From an uncultured bacterium (GTDB lineage: Bacteria; Patescibacteriota; Minisyncoccia; Moranbacterales; GWC2-37-73): DNA of 36,829 bases. A model generated the notes under the pieces. The model was not told where the DNA came from. It did not search any database and saw only the letters and a list, made by a program, of their open reading frames with translations. Each line of letters starts with the position of its first letter. Position 1 is the stretch's first letter. Positions 20,379-29,225 of the stretch are shown here, piece after piece. The stretch lies in assembly GCA_903885965.1 (NCBI GenBank), contig CAISKQ010000029.1:1-36829 (forward strand), in the 5' to 3' direction. The position numbers were made by a program, and so were the translations under genes.

Positions 20379-21503
20379 TTATTTTTTAAAGATAGCAGCG
20401 ACAACCTTGGCCGCTTGCCGATTAAGCGCTTCTGGAATTATTTTATCACGAGTTGGTTTTTTTACCAAAGATGCCAATGCCTGTGCAGCTTCTACTTTGT
20501 GTTTTTCGGTTATTTTTTTCACACGGTTATCGAGCGCACCGCGAAAAATTCCAGGAAAAGCCAGCACGTTGTTGATTTGATTTGGATAATCACTGCGACC
20601 AGTAGCCACAACTGCAGCGCCCCCCTTAAGCGCCTCCTCTGGCATAATTTCTGGAATTGGATTACTCATAGCAAAAACAATCGCATCCTTATTCATCAGC
20701 GCAACATCTTTATGCGTGATTAAATTTGGAGCGCTAACACCAATAAAAATGTCTGCTCCTGCCAATGCATCTTTAAGCATTCCCATAACATTTTTCGGAT
20801 TAGTTATTTTTGCAATTTCCATTTTTGATTGATTAAGTCCTCCCTCTCGTTCTTTATAGATAATTCCTGTGCTATCAACAACTAAAACATTCTTAGCGCC
20901 ATGCAGCAGTAATAATTTTGTAATGGCCACACCAGCAGCACCTGACCCTGAAACCACAATTTTCACGTCTTTGATATTTTTCTTGACGACCTTAAGCGCA
21001 TTAATGATTCCAGCTAAAACCACAATGGCTGTTCCGTGTTGATCATCATGCATGACGGGAATATCCATTTCAGCTTTCAATCTCTCTTCTATTTCGAAAC
21101 ATCTTGGAGCAGAAATATCCTCCAAATTTATCCCGCCAAAGGTTGGCTCAAGTGCTTTCACTATTTTAATAATTTCTTCGCTGTCTTGAGTTGCCAAAAC
21201 AATCGGAATCGCATCGACACCACCAAGTTCCTTGAAAAGAAGCGCCTTGCCTTCCATTACTGGTAATGCTGCCTCCGGTCCAATATTGCCAAGCCCCAAA
21301 ACTGCGCTTCCATCCGAAATCACAGCTACAGTATTCTTACGAATCGTATATTCAAATGAAAGTTTTTTATCCTTTGCCACCGCCAAGGAAACTTTTGCTA
21401 CTCCAGGCGTATATAAAACCGCCAAGTTCTGCTTGGTCAATTTTTGCTTGCTTTTTATTTCAATTTTTCCCCCCAGTTTTTTTGATAATTCAATTGGATC
21501 CAT
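20379..21503 (-). CDS. NAD(P)-dependent malic enzyme
   Basis: Oxidative decarboxylation of malate to pyruvate. At 374 residues it is the short form without a phosphotransacetylase domain. Visible are YTPGVAKVSLAVA, the catalytic Tyr/Lys regions, VISDGSAVLGLGNIGP, metal-binding LEDISAPRCFEIE and MHDDQHGTAIV, the nucleotide fold VVSGSGAAGVAITKL (~168-182), and FAMSNPIPEIMPEEA with ATGRSDYPNQINN. Cofactor preference (NAD or NADP) is not decided here. It lies 45 bp downstream of trxB on the same strand, possibly as an NADPH source for it. Confidence 0.95.
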   Translation of the reverse strand: MDPIELSKKLGGKIEIKSKQKLTKQNLAVLYTPGVAKVSLAVAKDKKLSFEYTIRKNTVAVISDGSAVLGLGNIGPEAALPVMEGKALLFKELGGVDAIPIVLATQDSEEIIKIVKALEPTFGGINLEDISAPRCFEIEERLKAEMDIPVMHDDQHGTAIVVLAGIINALKVVKKNIKDVKIVVSGSGAAGVAITKLLLLHGAKNVLVVDSTGIIYKEREGGLNQSKMEIAKITNPKNVMGMLKDALAGADIFIGVSAPNLITHKDVALMNKDAIVFAMSNPIPEIMPEEALKGGAAVVATGRSDYPNQINNVLAFPGIFRGALDNRVKKITEKHKVEAAQALASLVKKPTRDKIIPEALNRQAAKVVAAIFKK

Positions 21504-21548
21504 AATTTCAAATCAGACAGATATGACCGATACGTCCTATGCGTCCTG

Positions 21549-22469
21549 TTATTTTTTAATTAATTTTAACTTTTTATACACACTTCCTGCAGATACGGCT
21601 CCCTCAGCAACAGCTGTGATTATCTGACGAAATTTGTTTGAACCTGTGGTCATGTCTCCTGCCGCATAAACATTTTCAACAGCCGTGCTTTGATCTTGAG
21701 ATACCATAACATATCCTTGTTCATCGGTCTGAACTCCAAGCTCTTGAGCAACCACTACTCCTGGAACTGAGCCTATCTCAATAAATACGCCTTGCACCTG
21801 AAGTTCTTTCTTTTCCTGACCAGTTTTTTCATAAACAAGCCCTTCGAGTTTATCCTCGCCTAAAAGCTCATCAACGTTCTCAAATGAATCAACGGCAATT
21901 TTTCCAGTTTTAACGATTTGCTCCTCCCAAGCTGGTTCATAAATTTTTGTGCCTTCCTTGTAAAGCAGGTGGACGCTATTGGCAAATTCAGCAAGATGAA
22001 TAGCAGCTGTTGCAGCCGCATCTCCACCACCGATAACTACTACATCTTTACCACGAAAAAACATCGCGTCGCATGTTGCGCAATAAGAAATTCCCTTGCC
22101 AAGAAATTTGCTCTCTCCTGGAATATTCATTTTTCGAGGTTTCATGCCTAGCGCGAAAATAATCGTCGTGGCTTCATATTTCTTTCCATCTTCTAGGAAA
22201 ACTTCAAAACCATTTTCAATCTTGTTAACCTTATTGACGCTGCCAGCGATGATTACTCCACCCAAATCTTCTGTTTGCTTGCGAAATTTTTCCATCAACT
22301 CTTTGCCTGAAATTGATTCGATGCCAGCATAATTTTCAATCTCCCAAGCCTGCGTCACCTGTCCGCCAATCTCAGCCCCGATAACAACGTGGTTGAGTTT
22401 GTAGCGAGAGGCATAGATGGAAGCGCCGAGCCCCGCAGGACCCGCTCCGATAATGATGAGGTCGTACAT
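21549..22469 (-). CDS. trxB: Thioredoxin reductase
   Basis: The FAD/NAD(P)H flavoprotein is 306 residues from MYDLIIIG; alternative starts three codons (22478) or 18 codons (22523) upstream are less typical. FAD site GAGPAGLGASIYASRY, redox CATC (~128) within KGISYCATCDAMFF, NAD(P) site VIGGGDAAATAAIHL and the final VYAAGDMTTGSNKFRQIITAVAEGA. It reduces a thioredoxin-like partner. No free thioredoxin gene is in the window, but the upstream neighbour is a thioredoxin-CcdA fusion. No ribosome site is visible; TATACT-like boxes lie just upstream, so a very short leader is possible. Confidence 0.95.
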   Translation of the reverse strand: MYDLIIIGAGPAGLGASIYASRYKLNHVVIGAEIGGQVTQAWEIENYAGIESISGKELMEKFRKQTEDLGGVIIAGSVNKVNKIENGFEVFLEDGKKYEATTIIFALGMKPRKMNIPGESKFLGKGISYCATCDAMFFRGKDVVVIGGGDAAATAAIHLAEFANSVHLLYKEGTKIYEPAWEEQIVKTGKIAVDSFENVDELLGEDKLEGLVYEKTGQEKKELQVQGVFIEIGSVPGVVVAQELGVQTDEQGYVMVSQDQSTAVENVYAAGDMTTGSNKFRQIITAVAEGAVSAGSVYKKLKLIKK

Positions 22470-22630
22470 AGGATGCATAAAGTATAAAATATTTATACAT
22501 ACAGTATAGCGCAAATGGGGCACATCTCAAAATAACCAAATTCAAGCTAATTTGTTCGTTATTTTAAATTGCTGCGTTACTTGCTACGTAGCAACTACTT
22601 ACCCTAAAAAATATTTGAAAAATTTTCTCT

Positions 22631-22669
22631 AAAAAAATTCACTTCCACACGCAAGCGCATGAAAGTGAA
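22631..22669 (-). terminator. Intrinsic terminator after the Trx-CcdA gene
   Basis: Minus strand: TTCACTT pairs with AAGTGAA, with an inner CATGCG/GCGTG stem over CTT, followed by a T7 run (22631-22637). Confidence 0.85.
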
Positions 22670-22703
22670 CAATGGTGCATAAAATTGTCAGCAACGCTGA
22701 AAA

Positions 22704-23762
22704 TTAAAATCTTGCGTAAATCAGATATATTCCAACAGCTAACATGACGATGCCGGCAATTGCATGCAGCAGCCGCAGATTGCCTTTTCGCCATTTTTCC
22801 AACTTACCAAGTTTGGTGTTGAAAAAATACATTCCGATAGTAATAAGCAACATCGGCAATACAAAGATGAAATTATACAAAACCAGCAAAGTCAAAGTTT
22901 TGGTCATATTAACTTTTTCTGCCAGCATTCCAAGAATGACAACGTAGGGACCACTTGCACAGGGCACCAAAAAAAGACTCACCAAGAAACCGATTCCAAA
23001 AGCACTCCAAGGCCCAGTGGCTTTTCTAATAATCTCCTGCATTTTTGGCCGCCAAGAAAGAGGCACTTCCATGATGAAAAACTTTCCATACCAGAAAACA
23101 TCTTTGAAATTAGCCAGCGCAATGACAATTGCCAACACACCAACTCCAAGTGAGAGATATTTTGAAATATTAAAAACTGCAATCGCTCGATAAATCCCAA
23201 CACCCATCAGGAGATATGAGAGAAACACTGCCAAGGAAAACATCAGACCTGAAAGCAAGGCGTGCTTTTTACCCTTGGCTGCAATGACGGTTGCTAAAAG
23301 CAAAATAAGCACGGCCAAAGCGCAAGGATTGCTTGCATCAAGAAATGCTGCCCCAATCAAAGCAATGATTGTGAAGTTGCCAATCAAACCATTTCCAGTA
23401 ACAGTTCCATTTCCATTATTTGCAACTATCTTAGACGGAAGTTGTGTTTCAAAATATGCGATGATATCTTTATCTCCAGTAAAAACCTTGTCCTCAACAA
23501 ATAAAGCCGGGATGCCAGAATCACCTGCATATTGCTTTTCCGCAAACATATTATTTAGCTTTATTTTATTTGCCAGTTCATCATAATTCAATTGTTGAAT
23601 ATCATATTGCTCAAAAAGTCCTTGCTGCTTCAGATAAGCTTCCACTTTTTGACAATGTGGACACCAATCCGCATAAAACAAAATGGCAGTCTTTTTTTCT
23701 TGAGCAAAAACGTTTATCGGAACAAGAAAAACAAGTAACAATAAAAATAATATTTTTTTCAT
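22704..23762 (-). CDS. Thioredoxin-like domain fused to a CcdA/DsbD-type membrane transporter
   Basis: The protein has 352 residues. A signal peptide (1-20, ...NVFA) is followed by an exported thioredoxin/glutaredoxin-like domain with WCPHC (C34, C37) and a cis-Pro-like GIPALF, then six or more TM helices (from ~127). The membrane half holds DASNPCALAVL and VPCASGPYVVIL, the paired Cys of CcdA/DsbD. The inferred role is passing electrons from cytoplasmic thioredoxin through the membrane Cys pair to the outside thioredoxin domain. A terminator separates it from trxB. A Cys-rich surface protein is encoded at 33564-36518. Confidence 0.9.
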   Translation of the reverse strand: MKKILFLLLLVFLVPINVFAQEKKTAILFYADWCPHCQKVEAYLKQQGLFEQYDIQQLNYDELANKIKLNNMFAEKQYAGDSGIPALFVEDKVFTGDKDIIAYFETQLPSKIVANNGNGTVTGNGLIGNFTIIALIGAAFLDASNPCALAVLILLLATVIAAKGKKHALLSGLMFSLAVFLSYLLMGVGIYRAIAVFNISKYLSLGVGVLAIVIALANFKDVFWYGKFFIMEVPLSWRPKMQEIIRKATGPWSAFGIGFLVSLFLVPCASGPYVVILGMLAEKVNMTKTLTLLVLYNFIFVLPMLLITIGMYFFNTKLGKLEKWRKGNLRLLHAIAGIVMLAVGIYLIYARF

Positions 23763-23816
23763 AGATTTTACAAGTTATACGTTATACAAAATGAGCTATA
23801 TAAAATACATTTAATT

Positions 23817-24539
23817 TTATTTCCCATATCGTTTACCTCTTTGTGCATAATCCTTCAAGGCAATCTCGAGCTCATTTTCATCAAAATCAGGATAATATTT
23901 ATCGGAGAAAAAAAGTTGCGCATTCGCGATATCCCACATCATAAAACCAGCGCTCAAATGAGGTTCGCCACCTGTCCGAATAAGATAATCCACTACTGGC
24001 AAATCCTTAGTCATTAAATATTTTTTCACAGTTTCTTTTGTGATTGACTGCGCAGAAAGATTATCTTTGGCTATATTCTTAATCACGTCCAGCATTTCGT
24101 CATCGCCACTATAAGCCAAGAAAAAATTCAGAACATGCTTTGAATAATCTTTAGTTACACTAATGCATTCATGCATGATTTTTTTCAGTGAACCTGGAAA
24201 CTGCTGCTCCCACTTTCCAATGAAATTTATCTTAACTTGGTTGTCATGAATATCAGCACTCGTAATTAATTTAGTGAAATATTCTTCATAGATGCGTAGC
24301 AATTCCTTTTTCTCCAAAAATGGTCTCTTGGTGAGGTTTTCAACCGAAGAACCCCAGAGCGAAACGCATTTAACACCCGTAGACAAAGCTTTCAATAAAA
24401 GCTTTTCAGTGTTTTGTGCTCCGGCTTCATGCCCCTCCCAAGGACGAAGACCTCTGTCCTTAGCCCAGCGCCTATTTCCATCAGGAACAATGGCAACATG
24501 AATAGGAAAACCGTTATTAATAGAATTATTCTGCAACAT
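23817..24539 (-). CDS. uppS: Isoprenyl transferase (undecaprenyl diphosphate synthase family)
   Basis: The 240-residue cis-prenyltransferase extends farnesyl-PP with isopentenyl-PP to the C55-type lipid carrier. Signature HVAIVPDGNRRWAK (catalytic Asp 20; the usual M-D-G-N is P-D-G-N), GHEAGAQN, SLWGSSVENLTKRP and the C-terminal RTGGEPHLSAGFMMWDIANA with FFSDKYYPDF. The PHLSAGF and NRRWA details look closer to archaeal-type enzymes than to the E. coli form. It lies 30 bp downstream of ispG and 54 bp upstream of the Trx-CcdA gene. Confidence 0.94.
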   Translation of the reverse strand: MLQNNSINNGFPIHVAIVPDGNRRWAKDRGLRPWEGHEAGAQNTEKLLLKALSTGVKCVSLWGSSVENLTKRPFLEKKELLRIYEEYFTKLITSADIHDNQVKINFIGKWEQQFPGSLKKIMHECISVTKDYSKHVLNFFLAYSGDDEMLDVIKNIAKDNLSAQSITKETVKKYLMTKDLPVVDYLIRTGGEPHLSAGFMMWDIANAQLFFSDKYYPDFDENELEIALKDYAQRGKRYGK

Positions 24540-24569
24540 TAGGTTTAGATTTTATTACATTTTTTAATT

Positions 24570-25634
24570 TTAAATTTTCAAATATTTCTTCACTTCCTTA
24601 ATAAATTCTCTGAGCAAATCTTTTTCAGCCACTTTTCTCAAAATTTCCCCATTTTTCATGATAAGTCCGACACCCTTGCCACCAACGATGGCCAAATCAG
24701 CTTCACGCGCTTCGCCCGGACCATTTACCACACAGCCCATCACGGCTACATGTATATCCTTATCAATAAATGCTAGTTCGCTTTCAACTTTTTTAGCCAA
24801 AGCAATTAGGTCAATCTCCGTTCTTCCACAAGTCGGACAGCTTGTGATGGTAATCCCTCTTTTTCGCAGGCCAAGTGATTTGCAAATCTCCCAGGCAACT
24901 CGAATTTCTTCAATCGGATCCGCTGTGAGCGACAATCTCAATGTATCTCCAATTCCGCCGTAGAGGAGAATTCCTAGTCCAACCGATGAAAGCACTGTAC
25001 CTCTGAAAATAGTGCCAGCTTCTGTCACACCAATGTGAAGCGGATAGTTAACTTTTTTAGACAATAGACGATAAGCTTGAACCGTTCGCTCAACATCAGA
25101 AGCTTTAAGTGAAATTACAATATCTTGAAAATTATATTTTTCGAGAATTTTAATGTGCCGCATTGCTGATTCAACCATTGCCTCGGCAGTCACCTTTCCC
25201 TTATATTTTTCCAGGATATCTTTTTCAAGCGATCCACCGTTAACCCCAATTCTAATTGGAATTTTTCTTTTTTTCGCTTCCAACACTACCATCTTAATCT
25301 TATCCTCATTGCCAATATTTCCTGGATTAATTCTGAGTTTGTCAATTCCGCTGCGCATCGCCTCCATGGCTAGTTCGGCAGAAAAATGGATGTCCGCCAC
25401 CAGTGGAATTGAAACGTGTTTTTTTATCTTGGCAATAGCCTTAGCCGCCTCCAAATCAGGCACCGCTAAACGCACCAATTCACAACCAACTTTTTGAAGC
25501 TGCTTGATTTGAGCCACTGTCGCTTTCACATTTCGCGTGTCAGTGTTACACATTGATTGTATCACAATTGGAGCATTTCCTCCAAGATACAGATTTCCTA
25601 TTTTAATTTTTTTCGTTAGTTTTCTTTTTAACAT
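24570..25634 (-). CDS. ispG: 4-hydroxy-3-methylbut-2-en-1-yl diphosphate synthase (GcpE)
   Basis: The 354-residue enzyme catalyses the penultimate step of the MEP isoprenoid pathway. The TIM-barrel half has PIVIQSMCNTDTRN, LVADIHFS and KLRINPGNIG. The [4Fe-4S] half has SCPTCGRTEID and MGCVVNGPGEAREADLA, which supply the three cluster Cys and a Glu. Together with the polyprenyl synthase (28 bp upstream) and uppS (30 bp downstream) it forms an isoprenoid operon, implying a full MEP pathway elsewhere in the genome, which is not universal in CPR bacteria. Confidence 0.96.
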   Translation of the reverse strand: MLKRKLTKKIKIGNLYLGGNAPIVIQSMCNTDTRNVKATVAQIKQLQKVGCELVRLAVPDLEAAKAIAKIKKHVSIPLVADIHFSAELAMEAMRSGIDKLRINPGNIGNEDKIKMVVLEAKKRKIPIRIGVNGGSLEKDILEKYKGKVTAEAMVESAMRHIKILEKYNFQDIVISLKASDVERTVQAYRLLSKKVNYPLHIGVTEAGTIFRGTVLSSVGLGILLYGGIGDTLRLSLTADPIEEIRVAWEICKSLGLRKRGITITSCPTCGRTEIDLIALAKKVESELAFIDKDIHVAVMGCVVNGPGEAREADLAIVGGKGVGLIMKNGEILRKVAEKDLLREFIKEVKKYLKI

Positions 25635-25662
25635 AAAAGTTATTTTGCATATGAAAATAATT

Positions 25663-26733
25663 TCAAATATCTCTTTTCTCTAAATATTCAACCATTCCTA
25701 TTAGAAAATTCCTAGACGATGAAAGCAATGGGGCTTTTTCAATTTCCTTTTTTCCTCTCTCCAAATATTTCCCGGCCAAATCTTGGGCATATTTTTTTGC
25801 TCCAGTTTTAATTAAAATAGCTTTAAAAGATTGCACCTCCTTTTGACTCAGATTTTTCTTGCCCAAAGTTTCATTTAAACTTTTCAAATCTCGCGCATCA
25901 GCATTTTCCCTAGCATAAACAATCATAATGGAAAGTTTACCTTCTTCTATATCTGAAGTTACCGACTTGCCGATTTTTTCCTTCTTACCAAAAATTCCTA
26001 AAATATCATCCTGCAGTTGATAGGCTTTTCCAATAGCGCTGGCATATTGACTAAAAATCTTTAACATTTTTTTGTCCGCCGTACCCGCAAATATTGCACC
26101 CAGCTGGAGAGGTCCCTGAAAAGTGTACCGAGCAGTTTTGTTTTCATACATCGCAAGAATTTCCTTTTCATTTGCCTGTTTGCCAATTTCAATTGCGATA
26201 TCCTGAGCTTGCCCAACAATGGTAGTCTTAACTACTCCCTGCAAATATGTCAACGCTTCCAGGGTTTCACGCTGTCCAAATCCAGCCTGCAAAATAAGCT
26301 CATTAGCTTTGGCAAAAAGCATATCGCCAACAATAAGCGCAACTGAGTTACCAAAACTTACAGACCTCAACTCATCATTTTTTTTGACCGTTTTTTTGGC
26401 AAAAAATTTATGAACAGTCTCCTGTCCATGTCTTAAATTTCCACAATCAATAATATCGTCATGAACCAGAAAAAAAAGATGCAAAAACTCAACAGCAACA
26501 GCAATTTTGAGAATCCTTTTCTTCTCTTTTCCTCCGGCACCAGAGTATGCGCATTGCAAAAGAGCCCCACGAATTCTTTTTCCACCAGCAAGTGCTATTT
26601 TTTTTGTTTGCTCAAGAGCATTTGCGATAAGTTCGCTTTCTCTTTGAGCATCAGCTATTGCGATATCAAAATAATGTTCAAGCTCTTTATCTATGGCAAG
26701 TTTGAATCCACTCAGCGTTTGTTGAAAATTCAT
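25663..26733 (-). CDS. Polyprenyl (all-trans) diphosphate synthase
   Basis: The 356-residue enzyme belongs to the trans-prenyltransferase superfamily. First Asp-rich motif: FLVHDDIIDCGNLRHG. Second: YQLQDDILGIFG. An ALAGGKRIRGALLQ segment near the N-terminus matches the GGKRxRP substrate loop. Residues just before the first motif (FLHLFFLVHDD) include two Phe, which usually limits product length to short chains such as farnesyl- or geranylgeranyl-PP, a plausible primer for UppS (inference). First gene of the ispG-uppS run. It is transcribed divergently from gene G. Confidence 0.92.
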   Translation of the reverse strand: MNFQQTLSGFKLAIDKELEHYFDIAIADAQRESELIANALEQTKKIALAGGKRIRGALLQCAYSGAGGKEKKRILKIAVAVEFLHLFFLVHDDIIDCGNLRHGQETVHKFFAKKTVKKNDELRSVSFGNSVALIVGDMLFAKANELILQAGFGQRETLEALTYLQGVVKTTIVGQAQDIAIEIGKQANEKEILAMYENKTARYTFQGPLQLGAIFAGTADKKMLKIFSQYASAIGKAYQLQDDILGIFGKKEKIGKSVTSDIEEGKLSIMIVYARENADARDLKSLNETLGKKNLSQKEVQSFKAILIKTGAKKYAQDLAGKYLERGKKEIEKAPLLSSSRNFLIGMVEYLEKRDI

Positions 26734-26848
26734 AATTTAGCGTTAATTTCCTTTATTCGAGGCTATCTTTTCATTTTTTCAATTGTATCATTATGAACAA
26801 AAAAGGCAAGGCAAATTGCAATTCAGATTAGAATTTAAGGTAAAAATG

Positions 26849-26877
26849 TTGACGAAATCAAATAAGTATTAGATAAT
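26849..26877 (+). promoter_or_regulatory. Sigma70 promoter of gene G
   Basis: -35 TTGACG (26849-26854), 17-bp spacer, -10 GATAAT (26872-26877). Confidence 0.65.
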
Positions 26878-26940
26878 TATCTCTATTCATAACAGTACCG
26901 CTCTTTGAAAAATAAACAAGAAAACACATGGGAGGTTAAA

Positions 26941-27501
26941 ATGCCATTCTCAAAACAACGTATCCTAGTATTTTTAAATTTGCTGGAAACCGTGTACGGA
27001 TTTAGTTCAGATGAAGCGACTTGCAAAATAATAAAACTCAGAGGAGAACCATTTTCAGTCAGGATTCATGACAGGCTCAAACAACTCATTGATGAACACT
27101 GCGAAGTTTTAATCAAGCAAGCAAAAAAAGATGCCGACACATTGATATTTGAAAAACAATCTGAAAGCATGTGGATTGTTTCCTTCAGCTGCGATGGAAA
27201 GGAAAACTATCTCTGGGACAACATATTCAGATGCATTTTCAAAGGTCTAAATAAAAAAAACAGAGAACGTATCAATTCTGGCAAAAAGGTAGTCAGAGAA
27301 TCTCTCAAAAAAATCTTGTATGATTTTGGCTCAAGTAACTTAAGAACATTCGTACAGTACAAGGAAAAAAAATACCGCGTAAGCATTCATACACCTGGGC
27401 CACAAATCATATTTGAAAATACATCAGCTCAAGAATTAGAAGGCAACATCATTGAAATGTTACCTAGATTCTTAGATGTTATTCCAACGTATACAACTTA
27501 A
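26941..27501 (+). CDS. Unknown protein G
   Basis: Not recognised; 186 residues. The ATG at 26941 is chosen over an in-frame TTG at 26905 because GGGAGGT lies just upstream of it. It is soluble with no signal or membrane segment. It shows alternating helices and strands: helix ILVFLNLLETVYGF, strands around FSVRIHDRLKQL, MWIVSFSCDGKENY, then a basic KKNRERINSGKKVVRES and KYRVSIHTPGPQIIFEN. The start style (TTGACG promoter, strong ribosome site, single gene, strong terminator) matches the orphan small genes at 9-10 kb and 17 kb. Function unknown. Confidence 0.7.
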   Translation: MPFSKQRILVFLNLLETVYGFSSDEATCKIIKLRGEPFSVRIHDRLKQLIDEHCEVLIKQAKKDADTLIFEKQSESMWIVSFSCDGKENYLWDNIFRCIFKGLNKKNRERINSGKKVVRESLKKILYDFGSSNLRTFVQYKEKKYRVSIHTPGPQIIFENTSAQELEGNIIEMLPRFLDVIPTYTT

Positions 27502-27549
27502 AAATCGAAATATTAGGCCTTAAAAAAGTGCCTAAACATTTTTCACAAC

Positions 27550-27583
27550 AAAAGCCGACTATCAAAACAAGTCGGCTTTTTTA
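27550..27583 (+). terminator. Intrinsic terminator after gene G
   Basis: AAGCCGACT pairs with AGTCGGCTT over a 9-nt loop and is followed by TTTT. Confidence 0.9.
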
Positions 27584-27605
27584 TTTGTAGCGCTAAGGAG
27601 AATCG
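27584..27605. repeat. 22-bp duplicate of the tRNA-Glu 3' end
   Basis: Identical to 27739-27760, which covers the 3' acceptor strand of tRNA-Glu plus 4 flanking bases. The copy is 155 bp away. It also begins a short element bounded by TGTAGCGC and GCGCTACA (27587-27641). A hairpin AGGATGC/GCATCCT lies between the two copies. Confidence 0.8.
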
Positions 27606-27709
27606 CTTCTTCGCCCTGACTCGAAACTTGGGCGCTACACACAGGATGCTCGCACTTGCTCGCATCCTACTCGCGCTCGTCCAATTCTCTCTTATCGCTA
27701 AGCAAACAA

Positions 27710-27734
27710 AAATCTCCACCTAGAGCGGAGATTT
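27710..27734 (-). terminator. Intrinsic terminator after tRNA-Glu
   Basis: Minus strand: AAATCTCC (rc of 27727-27734) pairs with GGAGATTT, 9-nt loop, then TTTGTTTG. Confidence 0.75.
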
Positions 27735-27742
27735 CTTGTTTG

Positions 27743-27814
27743 TAGCGCTAAGGAGAATCGGACTCCTGTTGCCAGGATGAGAACCTGGCGTCCTAGCCAC
27801 TAGACGATAGCGCC
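27743..27814 (-). tRNA. trnE: tRNA-Glu (CTC anticodon)
   Basis: On the minus strand: acceptor GGCGCTA with TAGCGCT (last pair G-T), D arm TCGTCTAGTGGCTAGGA, anticodon stem CCAGG/CCTGG with loop TTCTCAT (anticodon CTC, reading GAG), T arm CAGGAGTCCGATTCTCCT. CCA is not encoded. Its 3' end is duplicated at 27584-27605. Confidence 0.92.
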
Positions 27815-27915
27815 AATACAGACAGCTTTTCAGAACAACACAATCAAAGCTAAAATATTTTTCCATAACAACAATAGATAGTTTAGCACTATAAAATAAA
27901 ATAATCAAGTCTAGA

Positions 27916-29211
27916 TTATGGCGTTAAATAGGCTTTTTTCCTCCATTCCCTATTTTGACGACAAAGTAATTTTTTACCATCCTTAGGATTCGCCAAAATA
28001 CCTGCAACTACTTTTTCCATCCGCATACCCTGTGAGCCTTTCACTAAGATGAAATCGCCCTGCTTTACGATATCTTGCAGTGCAAATACCATTTCCTTAT
28101 GCTCAGCAAAAGTCATAATTTTTTCAGCCGGAAAGCCTTCGATAACAAGCTGCTTGGCAGCATCTTCCATTCTTTTTCCAATAATCAGCAACAAATCAAT
28201 TTTCAGGTGAAAAGCTTTCTTAAGCACTTCAAGATGACCAGTCTGACTTTCGCTGCCTAGTTCCAGCATATCCCCTAGCACTGCAATTTTTCTCTGCGTT
28301 TGCAATTGAAAAAGTGTATCAAGCGCTGCAGAAGTAGAGACTGGCGAAGCATTGTAGGTATCATCAATAATATAACTGCCATTGCTGCCTTCCAAAAGAT
28401 TCATACGACCATTTGGAGATTTTAAATTCTCAAGAGACTGCGCAATTTCAACAAGATTCATCTTGAAAACAATTCCCGCTGCAACAGCTGCCAATGCGGC
28501 ATAGACATAATGTCCGGCAAGAATATTCTTAAGTCTAATTGGGATATTTTTTCCATCATAATTTAATTTAAAACTCATGCCGTCTGGCATATTTTCCTGA
28601 TAATTGTATTTAAGATTTGAAGCATTAATTGCCGCTCCTTGATTAAAGCCAAGTGTCAACGTGGTAGCCTTTACGTTTTTCTCCATCTGAGAAACCAACT
28701 CATCATCAACATTTAGGACTGCAAAGCCTGTCTCATTCAAAGATTTAACAAGTACGCTTTTTTCTTTGGCAATTTTTTCAACCGTAGAAAAAAATTCTAA
28801 ATGACTAGCTGAAACATTCGTTACAACCCCAATCATAGGCACAATGAAAGACATGAAGTGCGCCATATCACCAGGACGATCTACGCCCAATTCAAGCACG
28901 AGAATTTTCGGATAATTTGAAGAAATCAAAGTAGCTGCCCATTTATAAATAACCAAAAGCCATTTAAAAATGTTTCTCCCCCCACTTTCAGCCCCAATTA
29001 TCGTCAATGGAATTCCAATTTCATTATTATAATTTTTTTGATTTTCCCTTACAGAAAATTTAGAAGAAAGCACTTGAAAAATTGCATCCTTTGCAGATGT
29101 TTTTCCAACTGAACCAGTAATCGCAATTATGCTTGGCTTGTGCCGCTTCAAAACAGCCACCACCATCAAACGAAGCAAACTTTCTAAAAATAAAATTTTC
29201 TTTGGTTTCAT
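27916..29211 (-). CDS. murF: UDP-MurNAc-tripeptide--D-alanyl-D-alanine ligase
   Basis: The Mur ligase adds D-Ala-D-Ala to the peptidoglycan precursor. From the ATG at 29209-29211 it has 431 residues; an in-frame TTG four codons earlier would start 2 bp after ftsI. The central ATPase domain has the P-loop ITGSVGKTSAKDA, then NYNNEIGIPLT, LELGVDRPGDM and VTNVSASHLEFF. The C-terminal domain has IIDDTYNASPVST, LGDMLELG and VKGSQGMRMEKVV. The hydrophobic N-terminus (LESLLRLMVVAVL) replaces a full UDP-binding domain, as in other MurF proteins with reduced N-termini. Last gene of the dcw run; mraY, murD and ftsW do not follow. Confidence 0.94.
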   Translation of the reverse strand: MKPKKILFLESLLRLMVVAVLKRHKPSIIAITGSVGKTSAKDAIFQVLSSKFSVRENQKNYNNEIGIPLTIIGAESGGRNIFKWLLVIYKWAATLISSNYPKILVLELGVDRPGDMAHFMSFIVPMIGVVTNVSASHLEFFSTVEKIAKEKSVLVKSLNETGFAVLNVDDELVSQMEKNVKATTLTLGFNQGAAINASNLKYNYQENMPDGMSFKLNYDGKNIPIRLKNILAGHYVYAALAAVAAGIVFKMNLVEIAQSLENLKSPNGRMNLLEGSNGSYIIDDTYNASPVSTSAALDTLFQLQTQRKIAVLGDMLELGSESQTGHLEVLKKAFHLKIDLLLIIGKRMEDAAKQLVIEGFPAEKIMTFAEHKEMVFALQDIVKQGDFILVKGSQGMRMEKVVAGILANPKDGKKLLCRQNREWRKKAYLTP

Positions 29212-29225
29212 ATGAATTTTCAATA

